Assembly (NCBI GenBank): GCA_029582265.1
Contig: CM055823.1
Span: 5,580,001 to 5,644,000, forward strand
Length of the DNA: 64,000 nucleotides
Direction of reading: 5' to 3'
DNA from: Zoroaster sp. YZ-2022
Taxonomy: Eukaryota; Echinodermata; Asteroidea; Forcipulatida; Zoroasteridae
Below the pieces are notes generated by a model that ran no database searches, was not told where the DNA came from, and saw only the letters and a list, made by a program, of their open reading frames with translations. This document shows positions 12,501-27,100 of this stretch, piece after piece; position 1 is the stretch's first letter, and each line of letters opens with the position of its first letter. Both the position numbers and the translations under genes were made by a program.

Positions 12501-15500
12501 TTCATCATGTATATGTATTTTAAATTTTTCTCTAATTGGTTTTTTACCATTGTGTTTGTGATTGTTTCTGCCCTGTGAAATAATAAATGAAATGAAATGA
12601 TTAAGGCCATAAACCATTTTGTAAAAAAGCGTAAATTGTCGAATGGATAAAATTACCAATAGGAACACAAGTTTCTCTTGTTTGATTAACCCTCCTACAA
12701 TCGGTGCAATTTTTGAAACAACCCATTCAGGCCACTCCAAGCCATTAGCTGTTGCCAGTGGCCTCCTATGGTTACCCTTCTGTGCACTGTCACACCACTG
12801 AGATTGTAGGGTAAAGTGGTCTCCCATTGATACATTGCAGGCCATACTAATATGTTCAAACATTTACAGTGACCTTGGGTGGCACACAGTTGATTTTGTA
12901 AGATTACTTGGAAAGGACAGCAGGCTTGTACATGTATATGACATAAAACACAATAAAGGGGGCCACTTTGCATCCGTCACGTTAGCAGTTTTTCCAATGG
13001 TTGTTATTTATTTTTAAGTACCTGAAACCGACCAAAAAGTGTTTCAACATGTGAATGGACATGCAGGCTTATACTGGAACTAATTGAGTTTATTTATTTT
13101 ATTTTTTTATTTTTTAATTTATTTTGTTACCCTCAAATTTCCATAAAAATTGGATGGAAAAAGTTACCTCACTTTTCCGTCCATTTGTTGATTGAAATTT
13201 TAGGGTAATTAAAAAAAAAATAGTAATAATCAACTCAAATTATCTTTAGGATAAGCATGCATGTCTATTCAAATGTGAAATTCTTTTTTGATGGTTTCAG
13301 ATATTAAATTTTTTTTTTACAACCATTAGCAAAACTGCTAACGTGACAGTAGGAAAGTGGCCCCCTTTATTGTGTTTTATGTCATATATTGAAGGTTGCT
13401 CAAGATCAGAATTTTGTGGATCGGAGTGGCCTCCATGTGTAGGAGAGTTAAAGTCACAATAAATGTGGACTTACTGTTATAATTTCCCGCCTCGATATTA
13501 AAAACTACTCGTAGCATCCCAATTCCCCACACACATACAAAAAGAATTCATGTGTCCGACACTTGCACTAATCAAATAACTGCGAACAATAGGCACAAAT
13601 ACCAATGCTGACAGTCAACTCCAAACAAACTAGATACATCAAACAAAAGCCAGCAAGTCTGTGAAAGGGTGTCGGCAAATGTTATTTCTAACGCCTTGAT
13701 CTGAGGTTTTCTTCATTTTGTTAACAAACAAAAAAAATAAAATAAAAAAAAATAAATTAAAAATAAAAATTCAGAAACTTCCATTTGTGTGGCTTAAATA
13801 TTCAGTCCAAATTTTAAAGTCATTTACTGGAACCGAAAATTGGAACCGAGTTATGACAGTTTTAACTGGTAACTTAGCAGGTGCGGAAAAAGTATGGTCT
13901 TGCCAACATTACCAATAGGTAAAACTTGTAGCTTTGCATGGTGAGGAGGATAAGTAAGACTAATTGCGGTGACACCATGTGAAATTCTCAATTGAGTAGT
14001 AATAAGTTTCTCCTGAAGACGATCAGAGCATACTGATCGAAACATCGAGTTGTACCTCTAGTTCTTTTCAGAACTTATTACTACTCAATTGAGAATTTCA
14101 CATGGTGTCACCGCAATTAGTCTTACTTAACATTACCAATGTCGTACCTTACTTTTAACACTATCAAATCGGGAATTAAATATCCACAATTCTCACCCAA
14201 GAAAGCAGTCGGTATCATGAAGCCACTGTTTGACAAACTGAGCAGTCACTGCCTCATTGGTGTTGGGTATCGTCATCTTCTCCAGTGTCTCCATCAGCAG
14301 TATAGGGTTATAATACAAGGCCGCTACGACAACCTGTAAGCACATCTGTCTTAACTCTGTCGTCTTGACTTCTCTTGTTAATCTGTTCAGGACGACTTCT
14401 ACAAAGAGGGGTACGCACTGGGAACATACCAAGTCAATACATCGTGTTTAGTTAAAACTAGAATCTTTGCATGATGAAGATTATGTTTTATGCAAATTGC
14501 CCCACACAAGGCCAATGGCCACTCCAAGGTGGGGGCTACTAGTCATTGAGTTGTTACAACGACTCCACACTGAAGAACCGGCCCCTCGCACTGAAACAAG
14601 ACAAGTTAATAACCAGGCTCTTCATGGTGCGAATAGGACTGGGAGGGGTAACTAGTCCAGAACAAGGCAGTTGTTAAACTGCCTCTGCCCCTATGAGCAA
14701 TTATGGTTAAGTGTCTTGCTCAAGGACACAAGTGTTAAGGCCGGGACTCGAACCCACATTCTGCTGCTAACACCAGAACTTGAGTCCGGTAAGCTAGACC
14801 GCTCGGCCACGACACTCCACAAATGATAAGTAAAGACTAGGCTTGGGCGATGACACGATAATATTGAATATAGCAAAACATTTTTTTTACTTGATTATGA
14901 CATCGAGAATTTTTCAAATCATCGAGATATCGGCAGATCGCGATGAAAAAAATATATTGCGATGAAAAAAAAATCCTCAATTGTCAGTTGGGTCAGAAAT
15001 TCCATGGAAAAAACTTAGGGAAGTCTTTTCAGCTTTCGTGAGAAACAAAATCGAACTACTTCTGTAGTAAGACGACTGTCAGATCACAAAGGAGACGCCT
15101 GACGGGGTTGTTGTTTAATAATCCACCGCCACTCAAAGAAATCTATTCAGACTGTTGGGGATTGAATGGGGTATTTGACCCAACAATGTGTAGACAATGT
15201 TTACGTCTCACTCTCTAGCCATGGTGGTCTGTGACTCTGATAAATGTTTGCCGCACCAAAAAGTATCAACGCACCGATTTTGACGCCGAACTATGACCAG
15301 AAACCGGAAACATTTCTATTTCGGACTTATCTTGTGGTCGATTTGATAATACACTGAGCAAAAATATAAACGCCCCATGTTTCAACCTGACGCCCACCGT
15401 GTCCACATGCATGTCCATGATTGCCAGACGCCACTATCGTGTTCTAACGGACAGTAATCTGTAGCATATTGAACAACAAAATGAATTTTGTATGATTTTG

Positions 15501-16144
15501 CAACCTCTAAGGCTAATAAAAGTTTCAAAGTGCCACATGGGGCGTTTATAATTTTGTTCAGTATATATTAAAAAAGTGATATCTTCTCCTAGTGATCCCT
15601 TGACTGCCGCTTCAAATCTCACTTTAGGACATTCTTTGTTTAGTCTAAAATGAAATTTAAGTATGTTTATTACCTGATCAATCTCTCCCTTATACTGAAT
15701 AAGTACAACCTCAAGAAGTTTAGCAGCATGGCTCTCGGGATCATCGCCTGCCTCTTCATCAAGTATCTGGGAATCAATAATCAACATAATAATATAAATA
15801 ATAATAATGTGGACTAATATAGCGCACGTATCCACCAAACTGGTGCTCAAGGCGCATTATATTATTACCCCTGCTCATCAGGCTCATAAATCATTCCTGA
15901 AACCATCTCAGCTCCCTGGGGAGTATACAGCTCTATTGCTGCCATTATAGCGCATATAGGGCTAATCAAACACAACAACCAACTCTGCCCTCACAGGTAC
16001 CCATTTACCCCTGGGTGGAGAGAAGCAATTATGGTAAAGTGTCTTGCTCAAGGACACAAGCACCACGGTCGCGGTTTGGATTCGAACCCACATTCTGACG
16101 ACTCGGCCATCAGAACACATGTCCGATGCACTAAACCGCTCGAC

Positions 16145-16212
<68 letters not shown>

Positions 16213-19200
16213 ACATCACCAACAATCAACACCATGAACAATCAATCAACAAACAAACATCAACAAACAAACATCAACAAACAAACATCAACAAAAACAT
16301 CAACCACCAATAATCAACATCAACCAAACATCAACATTTACAAAAACATCAAAACTCAACAATCAACAATTAACATCAGATATGAACATCAGATAACGGT
16401 TGGTGAGGTCAAGGCCTGAACCAGTGTACAGACCTGTCAAGATGCGACATACAAAAGATTGGTAAAACTTGTAGCTTTGCATGGTGAGGATGATAAGTAA
16501 GACTAATTGCGGTGACACCATGTGGAATCTCAATTGAGTAGTAATTAGTTCTGAAAAGAACTGGGGGTACAACTCGACGTTTCGATCAGTATTCTCCTGA
16601 GAACGATCAGAGCATACTGATCGAAACGTCGAGTTGTACCACCAGTTCTTTTCAGAACTAATTACTACTCAATTGAGATTCCACATGGTGTCACTGCAAT
16701 TAGTCTTACTTATACAAAAGATTGACAAACCTTTTTGCACATGTTATAGACGATTTCAAGGTGTCTTGCATTAGACAAGAAGGCCGGGGGATCTGTAGTG
16801 ATGTAATTATGCAATGCTGGCATCATTTCTGCAGGAAGGGAAAAGGTTTGAAAATGAGGATAACACTTACGGTGACAATGTGGTGGTGGTGGTCAAAGGA
16901 GAAAGTTTTAGAAATTACCAATTCTTTTCAAAACCGAGACATTTACAACTCAATAGAGAATCAGTTGTTGCAAACTGCTTGCCAACCTAAAGGACCTGTA
17001 GTAGAAATGCACAATAGTAGTTATGGAGTGTCGTGGCCGAGCGGTCTAGCTTACCAGGAAATTTGGTCTGGTTCCAATAATTATGTACACAACTATCAAG
17101 TGATTCACTGGTTGGCAAAAAAAAAATAAAAAAATACCCCCCTCCCAAAAAAAACTCACTGCACCGATTTTGAAGCCAACCTATGACCAAAAACCAGAGA
17201 CTTTTTTGGGGGGCCTTAAAGGTAGTGTAAAAGATTGGCAACTTACAAAATAGTCGACTTGTAATTTGGAACTTACTAAATGCATATTCACATTGCATAT
17301 TTACAATGCAACAATGACACAATGTAACAAGTTAAAAATCAAATGTTTGCACAGGATTGTTATTCGAAACCTACCCCCTATAGGTATTCTGGCGAGGAAC
17401 CTTCTTTAACCCTAACCCCCTATAGGTATTCTGGCTAGGAACCTTCTTTAACCCTAACCCTCTATAGGTATTCTGACTAGGAACCTTCCTTAACCCTAAC
17501 CCCCTATAGGTATTCTGGCTGGTAACCTTGTTTAACCCTAACCCTCTATAGATATTCTGGCTAGGAACCTTCTTTAACCCTAACCCTCTATAGGTATTCT
17601 GACTAGGAACCTTCCTTAACCCTAACCCCCTATAGGTATTCTGGCTAGTAATCTTGTTTAACCCTAACCCTCTATAGATATTCTGGCTAGGAACCTTCTT
17701 TAACCCTAACCCTCTATAGGTATTCTGACTAGGAACCTTCCTTAACCCTAACCCCCTATAGGTATTCTGGCTGGTAACCTTGTTTAACCCTAACCCTCTA
17801 TAGATATTCTGGCTAGGAACCTTCTTTAACCTAACCCCTATAGGTATTCTGGCTAGTAACCTTCTTTAACCCTAACCCCAGGTATTCTGGCTAGGAACCT
17901 TCTTTAACCCTAACCCCTATAGGTATTCTGGCTAGGAACCTTCTTTAACTAACCCCCGGGTATTCTGGCTAGGAACCTTCCCGAATCCTCCAAAATCCAT
18001 CAGTGCACTTTTGGAAACATGCCCTTATCTTCAAAATGCACCATGCATTTTCGTTGATCTTTCATATTCATCACTTATAGCCTGTACTTCTTGCCAGGTA
18101 GTAATTTTGTCCCATTTGAAGAGGTGAAAGTACCAGTTTCCAACAGTGCTGAATTTTCCCCCAAAAAGTGCCCCTTGGAGGATTTTGTTGGATTTGGAGT
18201 GGTTAGGGTTAATGTACATCTTGATTCAAAGAGTATACATTTTCGTAAAATCTGCGTCCAATCCTTCCAACGTTGAACCTTCCCTTTAAGGTAAGCCTAA
18301 GTTACCATGGCAACAGTAGAGTCTAGACTCACCAACAAAGTAGTCATATCCATCTTGTTCAAATGTAGTATACAGCATCTCAAAGACTTGCCACAGAGGC
18401 GGGGATACGTGAGTACACGTCATACTGAAGATCAGAGACATAACTTCCTCGTAGAAATCTGCAGATTTAAAATACACCATTGTATTAACCCTAACCTTCC
18501 CAAATCCTCCAAAATCCTCTTTGCTGAAGTGAAGGATTTTGGAGGATTGAGGTTATTAGGCATACTTGCCTTTCCATGGTACATGTACATCCATGTTTGT
18601 TGTAGTGATTGCAAGGTCAGTGCTTGGGTCAGTGGACACTGTTTATTGCTCCATGCATGCAGGGAAGGTCCCTGACCATGTACATGTATCACAGATTAGA
18701 AACACATGTGTGCATACATGTCATGTGCTTGCTTTACTACTGAAGGATTTTGAATGAGTCAGGTTATGTGTAAGCAAGTGGGCCGAGGTTAATAGGTGGT
18801 TTTCACTCAATTTTAAACTGAAAAATTATGTATGGGGAATGAATAATCATCTTTAAAAACACACCTGTAAGCAAAGTGTGCGTTAAGGTTAGCACAGCGT
18901 TTGTAAGGTTTGCACAGCGTGCGTTAATGTTTGCACAGCGTGCGTTAAGGTTTGCACAGCGTGCGTTAAGGTTAGCACAGCGTGCGTTAAGGTTTGCACA
19001 GCGTGCGTTAAGGTAAGCACAGCATCTCAATTGTCGCCAAGTGAGAATGTGGTTCAGGAGAGAACCAATATCGGGCATCTCATCTCTCACCTATCACTAA
19101 GAGAGAATGTGGTTCAGGGAGAACCATGGGGACTTCTCGGGGACTTCTCGGGGGGCTTCTCTACATTGCAATTAGCATGCTCTAAGCATTGTCCGGAGAC

Positions 19201-22200
19201 TGCCGAAAAGTTTTTTTTTTAGAACCCTGTACCTTACTTTGCGATAGTTAACACGTGGTGTTACTGCAAACCTAAATGATATCAATACTCCACCATGTGG
19301 AGTGTCGTGGCCGAGCGGTCTAGCTTACCGGACTCAAGTTCTGGTGTTAGCAGCAGAATGTGGGTTCGAATCCCGGCCGTGACACTTGTGTCCTTGAGCA
19401 AGACACTTAACCATAATTGCTTCTCTCCACCCAGGGGTTAAATGGGTACTTGTGAGGGCAGAGTTGGTTGATTAGTCATATATGCGCTGTAATGGCAGCA
19501 ATTGAGCTGTATACTCCCCAGGGAGATGAGATAGTTTCAGGAATGATTTATGAGCCTTATGAGCCTTATGAGCAGGGGTAATAATATGCGCCTTGAGCAC
19601 CACTTAGTTGGTGGATACGTGCGCTATATAAGTCCACACATTATTATTATTATTATTATTATTATTCAAAGTCTTAAATCTTATGTTCACAATGGATACT
19701 CACCTAGTACGCTATTTTGTAAAACTACTGCCACCACATTCAGAACGATACCTTCAAGCTGGACAACAATCTGCACATATGAATATATAACCATCTAAAG
19801 CTAGACCCATCACTCAATTTAACCTTCCTACAATCAGTGCAATTTTTGAAACAACCCATTCAGGCCACTCCAAGCCATTAGCTGTTGCCAGTGGCCTCCT
19901 ATGGTTACCCTTCTGTGCACTGTCACACCGCTGAGATTGCAGGGTAAGGTGGTCTCCCATCGATACATTGCAGGCCATACTAATATGTTCAAACATTTAC
20001 AGTGGCCTTGGGTGGCACACAGTTGATTTTGTAAGATTACTTGGAAAGGACAGCAGGCTTGTACATGTATGTACTGAAGGTTGCTCAAGAACAGAATTTT
20101 GTGGATCGGAGTGGCCTCCATGTGTAGGAGGGTGCAATAAATTTTGAAAACTATTTTCCTATGTTAAGATGACAGCATTATAGATTGAATTATTTCTCAT
20201 AATTATTATGAAATACACACACTAATTTGATAATCTAGTGTTTACCAATGCTGTATAAACTCCCCTTGAAAATAAATTTGAAGATCAGCTCAGCTTAGAC
20301 CAACCAATTTATTCATGTATTAGGAATACTCAAATATGAAATTTAGTTTTAACCACATACACCTACAATCCCGGCCAAAATAGTTGGGACACGTGACAAT
20401 AAACATACCCTACGCTGTCCCCGCTCCCCTACGTCCCCGCTCCCCTACTCCCCCGCTCCCCCCACCAATGTTGTTATCTCCAGCCGGAGCACAGACCGCC
20501 CAATAAGAGCCAACATTGTCAGGGGGCCCGGGGGGCCCAGCGAGATTTGGCCGGGATTGTCTGAATTCCCTTGTAGTATAATATGTGAGCGACATGCCCA
20601 TTTTATCCATGCGCTTATTGTCTGTCTTTGTGAATTTTTTGTTTTGTTCAGTTTATTTTATTTTATTACTACAGTAGTATTATTAAGTTTTCTCTGGAGG
20701 GGTGTTTGGTTTTGTTTCCCAAACATGAAATAGTGTCCAAAGGTTGAATTAAAGAAAATTATTTGGGGAAAAAATTATAATAATGATAAAATATTATTGT
20801 AGATTTTACACTAACGTGTGATAAATTATACTCTTTATACAAAAAGATACAAACGTTCTAATCGGGTGGGATTCGAACCCACGATCCCCGCGTTTTACAA
20901 CAGGTGTCTTATCCACTATACCACCGTGGTATGCACCAGTTTGGTCCCATTCATATGTCGATGGATAATGTAACCACGGTTCACCACTGAACAATAAAGA
21001 AGGAGAGTCACTCCCTTCCTTTCTTTTTTGGTTTCGATGGATCACCGCTGGATTTTCGTCAAAATAACGGAATGAGGGGATGAAACCAAATTGAAGAGGC
21101 TTGTATGTTGTTTGTGTATCTTAATGTGCTTTTCTCTGAACACAAACTCTCTTTTGGGAACTTATGGACCAAATGGCATGGTGAACCGTGTACGGTGCAC
21201 CCTACAATAAAGTTCTGATCATCTGTGTTTTTGCGCATAGCGCATTGCAGCCATGCATCGTCCAAGGGTATCGAACTGGGAGAACGCTTGCAGGTTGCCA
21301 CGGTGGTCTAGTGGTTAAGACATCTGATCTGAAATGCGGAGATCGTATGTTCGAATCCCAACCAAGTAGAATGTTTATGTATTTTTGTCCGCAACACCGA
21401 CAATAATATTACTTTTATTTATTTATTGTTTATTTTTTTTTTGGATTATTATTTTTTGATTATTGGATGATGATTTTGAGGAGGAGAGTGACGAAGATGA
21501 TGAGGATAATGAGGATGAGGATGACGTCCAGCGTCACCTACATCATTGGCATCATCATCATCACGAGATGATCACCAACACCATCACTTGCCTTGTCCCT
21601 TAATGTATTGTCCTTGAGACAAAGACAAAGACTGCGGTTTGCCCGCGTCTGGTCACGGCTCCGTAGATAAACTAAGAGAAAATTCAGACAATCCCGGCCA
21701 AAATAGTTGGGACACGTGACAATAAACATACCCTACGCTGTCCCCGCTCTCCGCTCTCCGCTCCCCTACTCCCCCGCTCCCCCCACCAATGTTGTTATCT
21801 CCAGCCGGAGCACAGACCGCCCAATAAGAGCCAACGTTGTCAGGGGGCCGGGGGGCCCAGCGAGATTTGGCCGGGATTGTAGATAAACTGTCTGAAATGT
21901 TTTTATCTTAGAGAAAAAATTAATTATGTTGAATTTAGAAGGCAACTTTTAATAAAACAATTTTTTATTATTATTTTTTTTGTACGAAACGATGTCCAGT
22001 TGCAGCCAAAATTGCTGGCTCGATTGGAATTCTGCCGTGCTGTGTTTGAAATGAATTTTTCACATAGGGGTATGGACGTTTGCCCGAATTGTGAGGCCTC
22101 TCTTAGCCAACACACTGTGTATGGAAGGAAAAAAAAGTATCACAGCACTGATTTCGAAGCCGACCAGAAACTGGAGACCATTTTTTTTTATTGGACTAAT

Positions 22201-24083
22201 ATCTTACTTCTTGTTTTTCTTCTACGACATTCAAGATGGTTTCTATCGTGTTGAGGATACCCATAGCTGTGGCGGCTCGGTCGTCCATACTCTCGTCTGC
22301 ATCAATCACTTGAGAGAATGTGGTTGCCTAGGTAATACAAACAACAAAGGAAAATTGACAGGAAAAAATTTGAAAGAAAAATGGTTAACTTTAGAAAACA
22401 AAAAAATGGCGGCCAAGCTATTAAAGTCATTTCCTCCGTATGGGTTGCATTATACAACTTACCTGGGCCCAATTTTCATACATTACATTACATAATAATA
22501 ATAATAATACAGATTTATAGCGCGTACATTACATTACAACAAGTATTTATCATGCGCCATTCCCGAGAGGCTCATGGCGCTTACAAAAGTTAATATGACA
22601 TAATAAATACAAATCAGGATAGACATAAATTGATGCAGAATTAATGAGGAAACAAGTGAGTTTTAAGAGCCTTCTTGAAGGCATTAACAGAAACAGATTG
22701 TCTGATATAAACAGGAAGATTGTAGAGCCACTTAGCAGATGATTTTTTATTACTGTGAGTTTTTCATTTCATAGCGCTAACCGTTAACCCTCCTACGACT
22801 GCAAGAGTCAAAATCAGTCAAAATGTTGATATACTTGCCAAGGTATATCTAGTGCACTTAGAAGTCAAACACTGTCAAACCTTACGTGTACTAAGTACAT
22901 GTACGTGTCGACCGTTTTTGACTGGTAAAAACATTGACTGGTATTGTTCAGGGTGGTCAAAATGACAGTAAAAACAAGTCCAAAATGCCCCTGTGTGCAC
23001 ATTTGGGTCAACAGTCAAAAACAGTCAGTTGACTGGTTTTGACCTCTACTGCAACCTCCCACTAAAGTGCATCAATAGTAGGAGAGTTAACCCTTTCATT
23101 ATTGCTCGCAACAATACAAATCCATGCTGAACGCGTGCGCGCCGCTCCAAATGTTCTTGCCAACCTGTGAAATACGCTTATGCTTAAGCAAATTTATCTG
23201 CTTTAGTTAGCACGAAAATTTGCTTACCGGTATGACAGCGCTATGAAACTGGGCCCAGATGCTGTGTAATTTTTACAGCAATAGATATAAATTATTGTTG
23301 CAAGGTTGTAATATTGAATTCAGGAGTGAATTTGATGGTAGCCCACAGGACGATTATGTCAAAATTTTACTAGTCCTTCTCATTTGTTAGAAGTCCTGAA
23401 AAAAGGTGAAAATGTGGAGTGCATATTTTGTAGTTGAAGTATAGTTTAATTTTTTATACAAATTTTATCACTATTCCCATCAGACTACCCAAACCCCAGC
23501 CTCTAGTAGTCCTTCTGCTAAAACCACTAGCTCGGACTAGCGTGAATTTTGACTCCTGGAATTATATATGGGTCATTCCATGAATGTGGGACCCAAAGTG
23601 TGACATGGAGGTCAAAAATTTCAAGTTCATTAAATAAAGAAAAAAAAAAAATCAGTTTTGTTACCTTATTTATCATAGTTTTTTGTAGGTTGTCATCTTT
23701 TAAAATAATAGATACAAACATTAAAACTGGTGTCATGTATTTACTTCCTGCTTCACCTGATATGAGGTTAACGATGTAACAAAATTACAAGGGGAGACCA
23801 TGTCTTGTTACGTTGTGTAATATACTGACTCAAGTTAATGGATCAAAATAGGGGAGACCCAAGAAATTTGTGTTTGTTGTCATAGTAGGTCTGTATGAGA
23901 TGCAACAATAGGTGAAAGTTATAATCATCAGCTCGTACGATGTAAGGAATAACACAGGCCCCAATATCTGAAATACATGGAAAACACAAGTGTCCCACGT
24001 TCATGGAATGACCCATATCAATTTACCAGATGCTGTGTGATTTAAACAGGATTGAAATATAGTATAGACCTAGGTTGCAGTAT

Positions 24084-24144
<61 letters not shown>

Positions 24145-27100
24145 CTTACCAGATGCTGTGTGATTTCTACAGCAATCGGTATAATTTCATCGCCATAGGT
24201 TGTGATTAATCTCTGCATTACTTCAGTCAGATCGTCGTTTTCCGTTTCTCTGATCACGTACAGCAACGCTAAAAGTTTCAGGACAGAAAAAGGAAAATTT
24301 TGCCTTTAACTTTCTCAGAGGTGTTGCTTAGTTATCTTTCAAGAGCAGAATTACGAAAATCAGGGCTACGATTTGACAAAAGTAAAAAATCCTGAAAATT
24401 GGGTAGCAGGCCTGGGTCTCCCTTTGGTCTAGAGGACAAAGCCCCCTGAACCTCCTGGATGTTTAATTTTGGAGGATTTACAGACTCTCCACATCCCCAC
24501 AAACAACAAGAAACTAGAGGTTTGGACACAATACAGGCTACTTCTTTCTTTCCTTGGTGGCTACTTCTCTTCTTTCAAGAAAAATGTTGAGGCAAAGGAA
24601 CACTTGTAGAAAATCCTGAAATCAGGAAAAATCTTGGGGAATCAAAGGCCTGAATTTTCAGTTTTAAATGTGGGAGGAAAACCAACAACAAATATAGGTA
24701 GCTGGACCTGGTCAGCAGAGGCTGTACCATGACTTTGGCCCTTCTGCCTTAAAGGCATTTTACCAATGCCGTACCATCCCTTTAAACAGATGGGGAAATT
24801 GCCCATGATATATGAGCATAATGGAGTGCCATGGTCGAGCAGTTTAGTGCATCGGATTTGTGTTCTGACGGCTGAGTCGTCAGAATGTGGGTTCGAATCC
24901 CAACCGCGACGATGGTGCTTGTGTCCTTGAGCAAGACACTTTACCACAATTGCTTCTCTCCACCCCCAGGAGTAAATGGGTACCTGTGAGGGCAGAGTTG
25001 GTTGTTGTGTTTGATTAGCCCTATATGCGCTGTAATGGCAGCAATTGAGCTGTATACTCCCCAGGGAGCGGAGATGGTTTTGGGAATGATTTATGCGCCT
25101 GATGAGCAGAGGTAATAATACAATGCGCCTTGAGCACCAATTTGGTGGATACGTGCGCTATATAAGTCCACATTATTATTATTATTATTATAATGCAAAA
25201 TAATTGTTCCCGACCTTAAATTTCAAACCTAGGTTCTTTCTCAAAGGCAAAATGGGGGGAAAATACATACATCATACATACATAAGAGTAAGCTAGTCAG
25301 GTGTGAAATGAACATAAGATGATTCATCTAAAAAATAAAAAAGAGAGAGTCGGGTACTGGTCCTGGACAAAAGGGGGATTAACCCTAACCGCCTCGGTAT
25401 TCTGACTAGGAACCTTCTTTAACCCTAACTCTCTATAGGTATTCTGACTAGGAACCTTCTTTAACCCTAACTATCTATAGGTATTCTGACTAGGAACCTT
25501 CTTTAACCCTAACCCCCTATAGGTATTCTGACTAGGAACCTTCCTGAACCCTAACCCCCTATAGGTATTCTGACTAGGAACCTTCCCGAATCCTCCATAA
25601 TCCATCAGTGCACTTTTGGAAACATGCCCTTATCTTCAAAATGCACCGTGCATTTTCGTTGATCTTTCATATCCAGCACTTATGGCCTGTACTTCTTGCC
25701 AAGTAGTAATTTTGCCCCATTTGGAGAGGTGAAAGTACCAGTTTGCAACAGTGCTGAATTTTTCCCCCAAAAAGTGCCCCTTGGAGGATTTTGCAGGATT
25801 TGGGGGTGGTTAGGGTTAAGTATAGAGGTACCAAGAGTTTTGGGCCGGAAGAGGAGATTATGAGATGAGTGAAAAGCAATGAGTTGGACAGGGAGAGTAA
25901 AACAAAACAAATTTAAAGCAAATATAAAGTGTATGTGGAGAAAGAAAAAAGAAAGAAGAACATGAGAAAGAAAAAGAAAAATTAGTAATTTCCTTCCTGT
26001 ATGTTGAGACCATGGGAGTGAATGGTGTGGGTATGTCTGATCCACATCTTTTCTCTGCTGAGACAGACCGATTATAATGATTAAAATGATTAGATCATTA
26101 TGCCATCATACCTTGGAGTATATCCTTGACGTAAGGCTGAACATACACCTTAGCTTTGTCTTCATGGCTACTGATCAGCTCTTGTAAGGCAATGGCCGCC
26201 TCAACCTTCAAAGAGTTCATAATAGTGTTGTTAAACTTGGGTCAGACTGGCATGCGAGACCGACTGGCATGCGAGACCGACTGGCATGCGAGACCGACTG
26301 GCATGCGAGTCCGACTGGCATGCGAGTCCGACTGGCATGCGAGTCCGACTGGCATGCGAGTCCGACTGGCATGCGAGTCCGACTGGCATGCGAGTCCGAC
26401 TGGCATGCGAGTCCGACTGGCATGCGAGTCCGACTGGCATGCGAGTCCGACTGGCATTAGAGTCCGACTGGCATAAGAGTCCGACTGGCATAAGAGTCCG
26501 ACTGGCATAAGAGTCCGACTCGTAACTCAATGTTTATGACTTGAATTCAAAGCCAAAATGGCCTGTTCAATTTTAACCATGTTTATAATCCCAGAAAAGA
26601 TTACTCAATGTAAAATCATTGTCTTGTATTTTTGACGGTAGTCAAAATGACAGTCAAAACCAGTCAAAAATACCTGTGTGCACAGTTGATTCAACAATCA
26701 AAAACAGGAAGTTGAATGATTTTGACCACTAAAGCTACTTGCCACATGACTTTGATTTGGCATTTGACTAAAACATTCACAGGTTATAAAGAGAGAAGGC
26801 ATACAGCAGTTTTGCCAATGTTGTACCTTCCATAAAAAAAGAAGAAGACAGCATTCATACCTTGACAGGCATCTCTTTGTCGTGGATGAGGCTGTTCCGA
26901 GTCAAGTCGAGGGCGGTCTTCAGATTGCGTTCGTTCTTGAAGTGAGCCTCACAGAATGCGTGGAGCACATAGTTAGCCTGACCAATCAAAACAGACAAGG
27001 AAAAGCAATGAGAAACTATTCAGGAATCATTCCAAAGACAAAGCTGAGCACGTTGTAGCCCTCTGGAGGTGAAATGCACGTAGGCTCCGAGTTCAGGGCA

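Noticed and set aside
12157..12561. 134-codon hydrophobic open frame
   Set aside because: AT-rich sequence with no recognisable family, followed by a LINE-like 3' end; likely chance or LINE 3' UTR.
16044..16313. Frame with long Ile, His or Met run
   Set aside because: Translation of (CAT)n next to a SINE.
26156..26530. Repetitive frames rich in [15 protein letters not shown]
   Set aside because: 17-bp tandem array inside an IPO7 intron.
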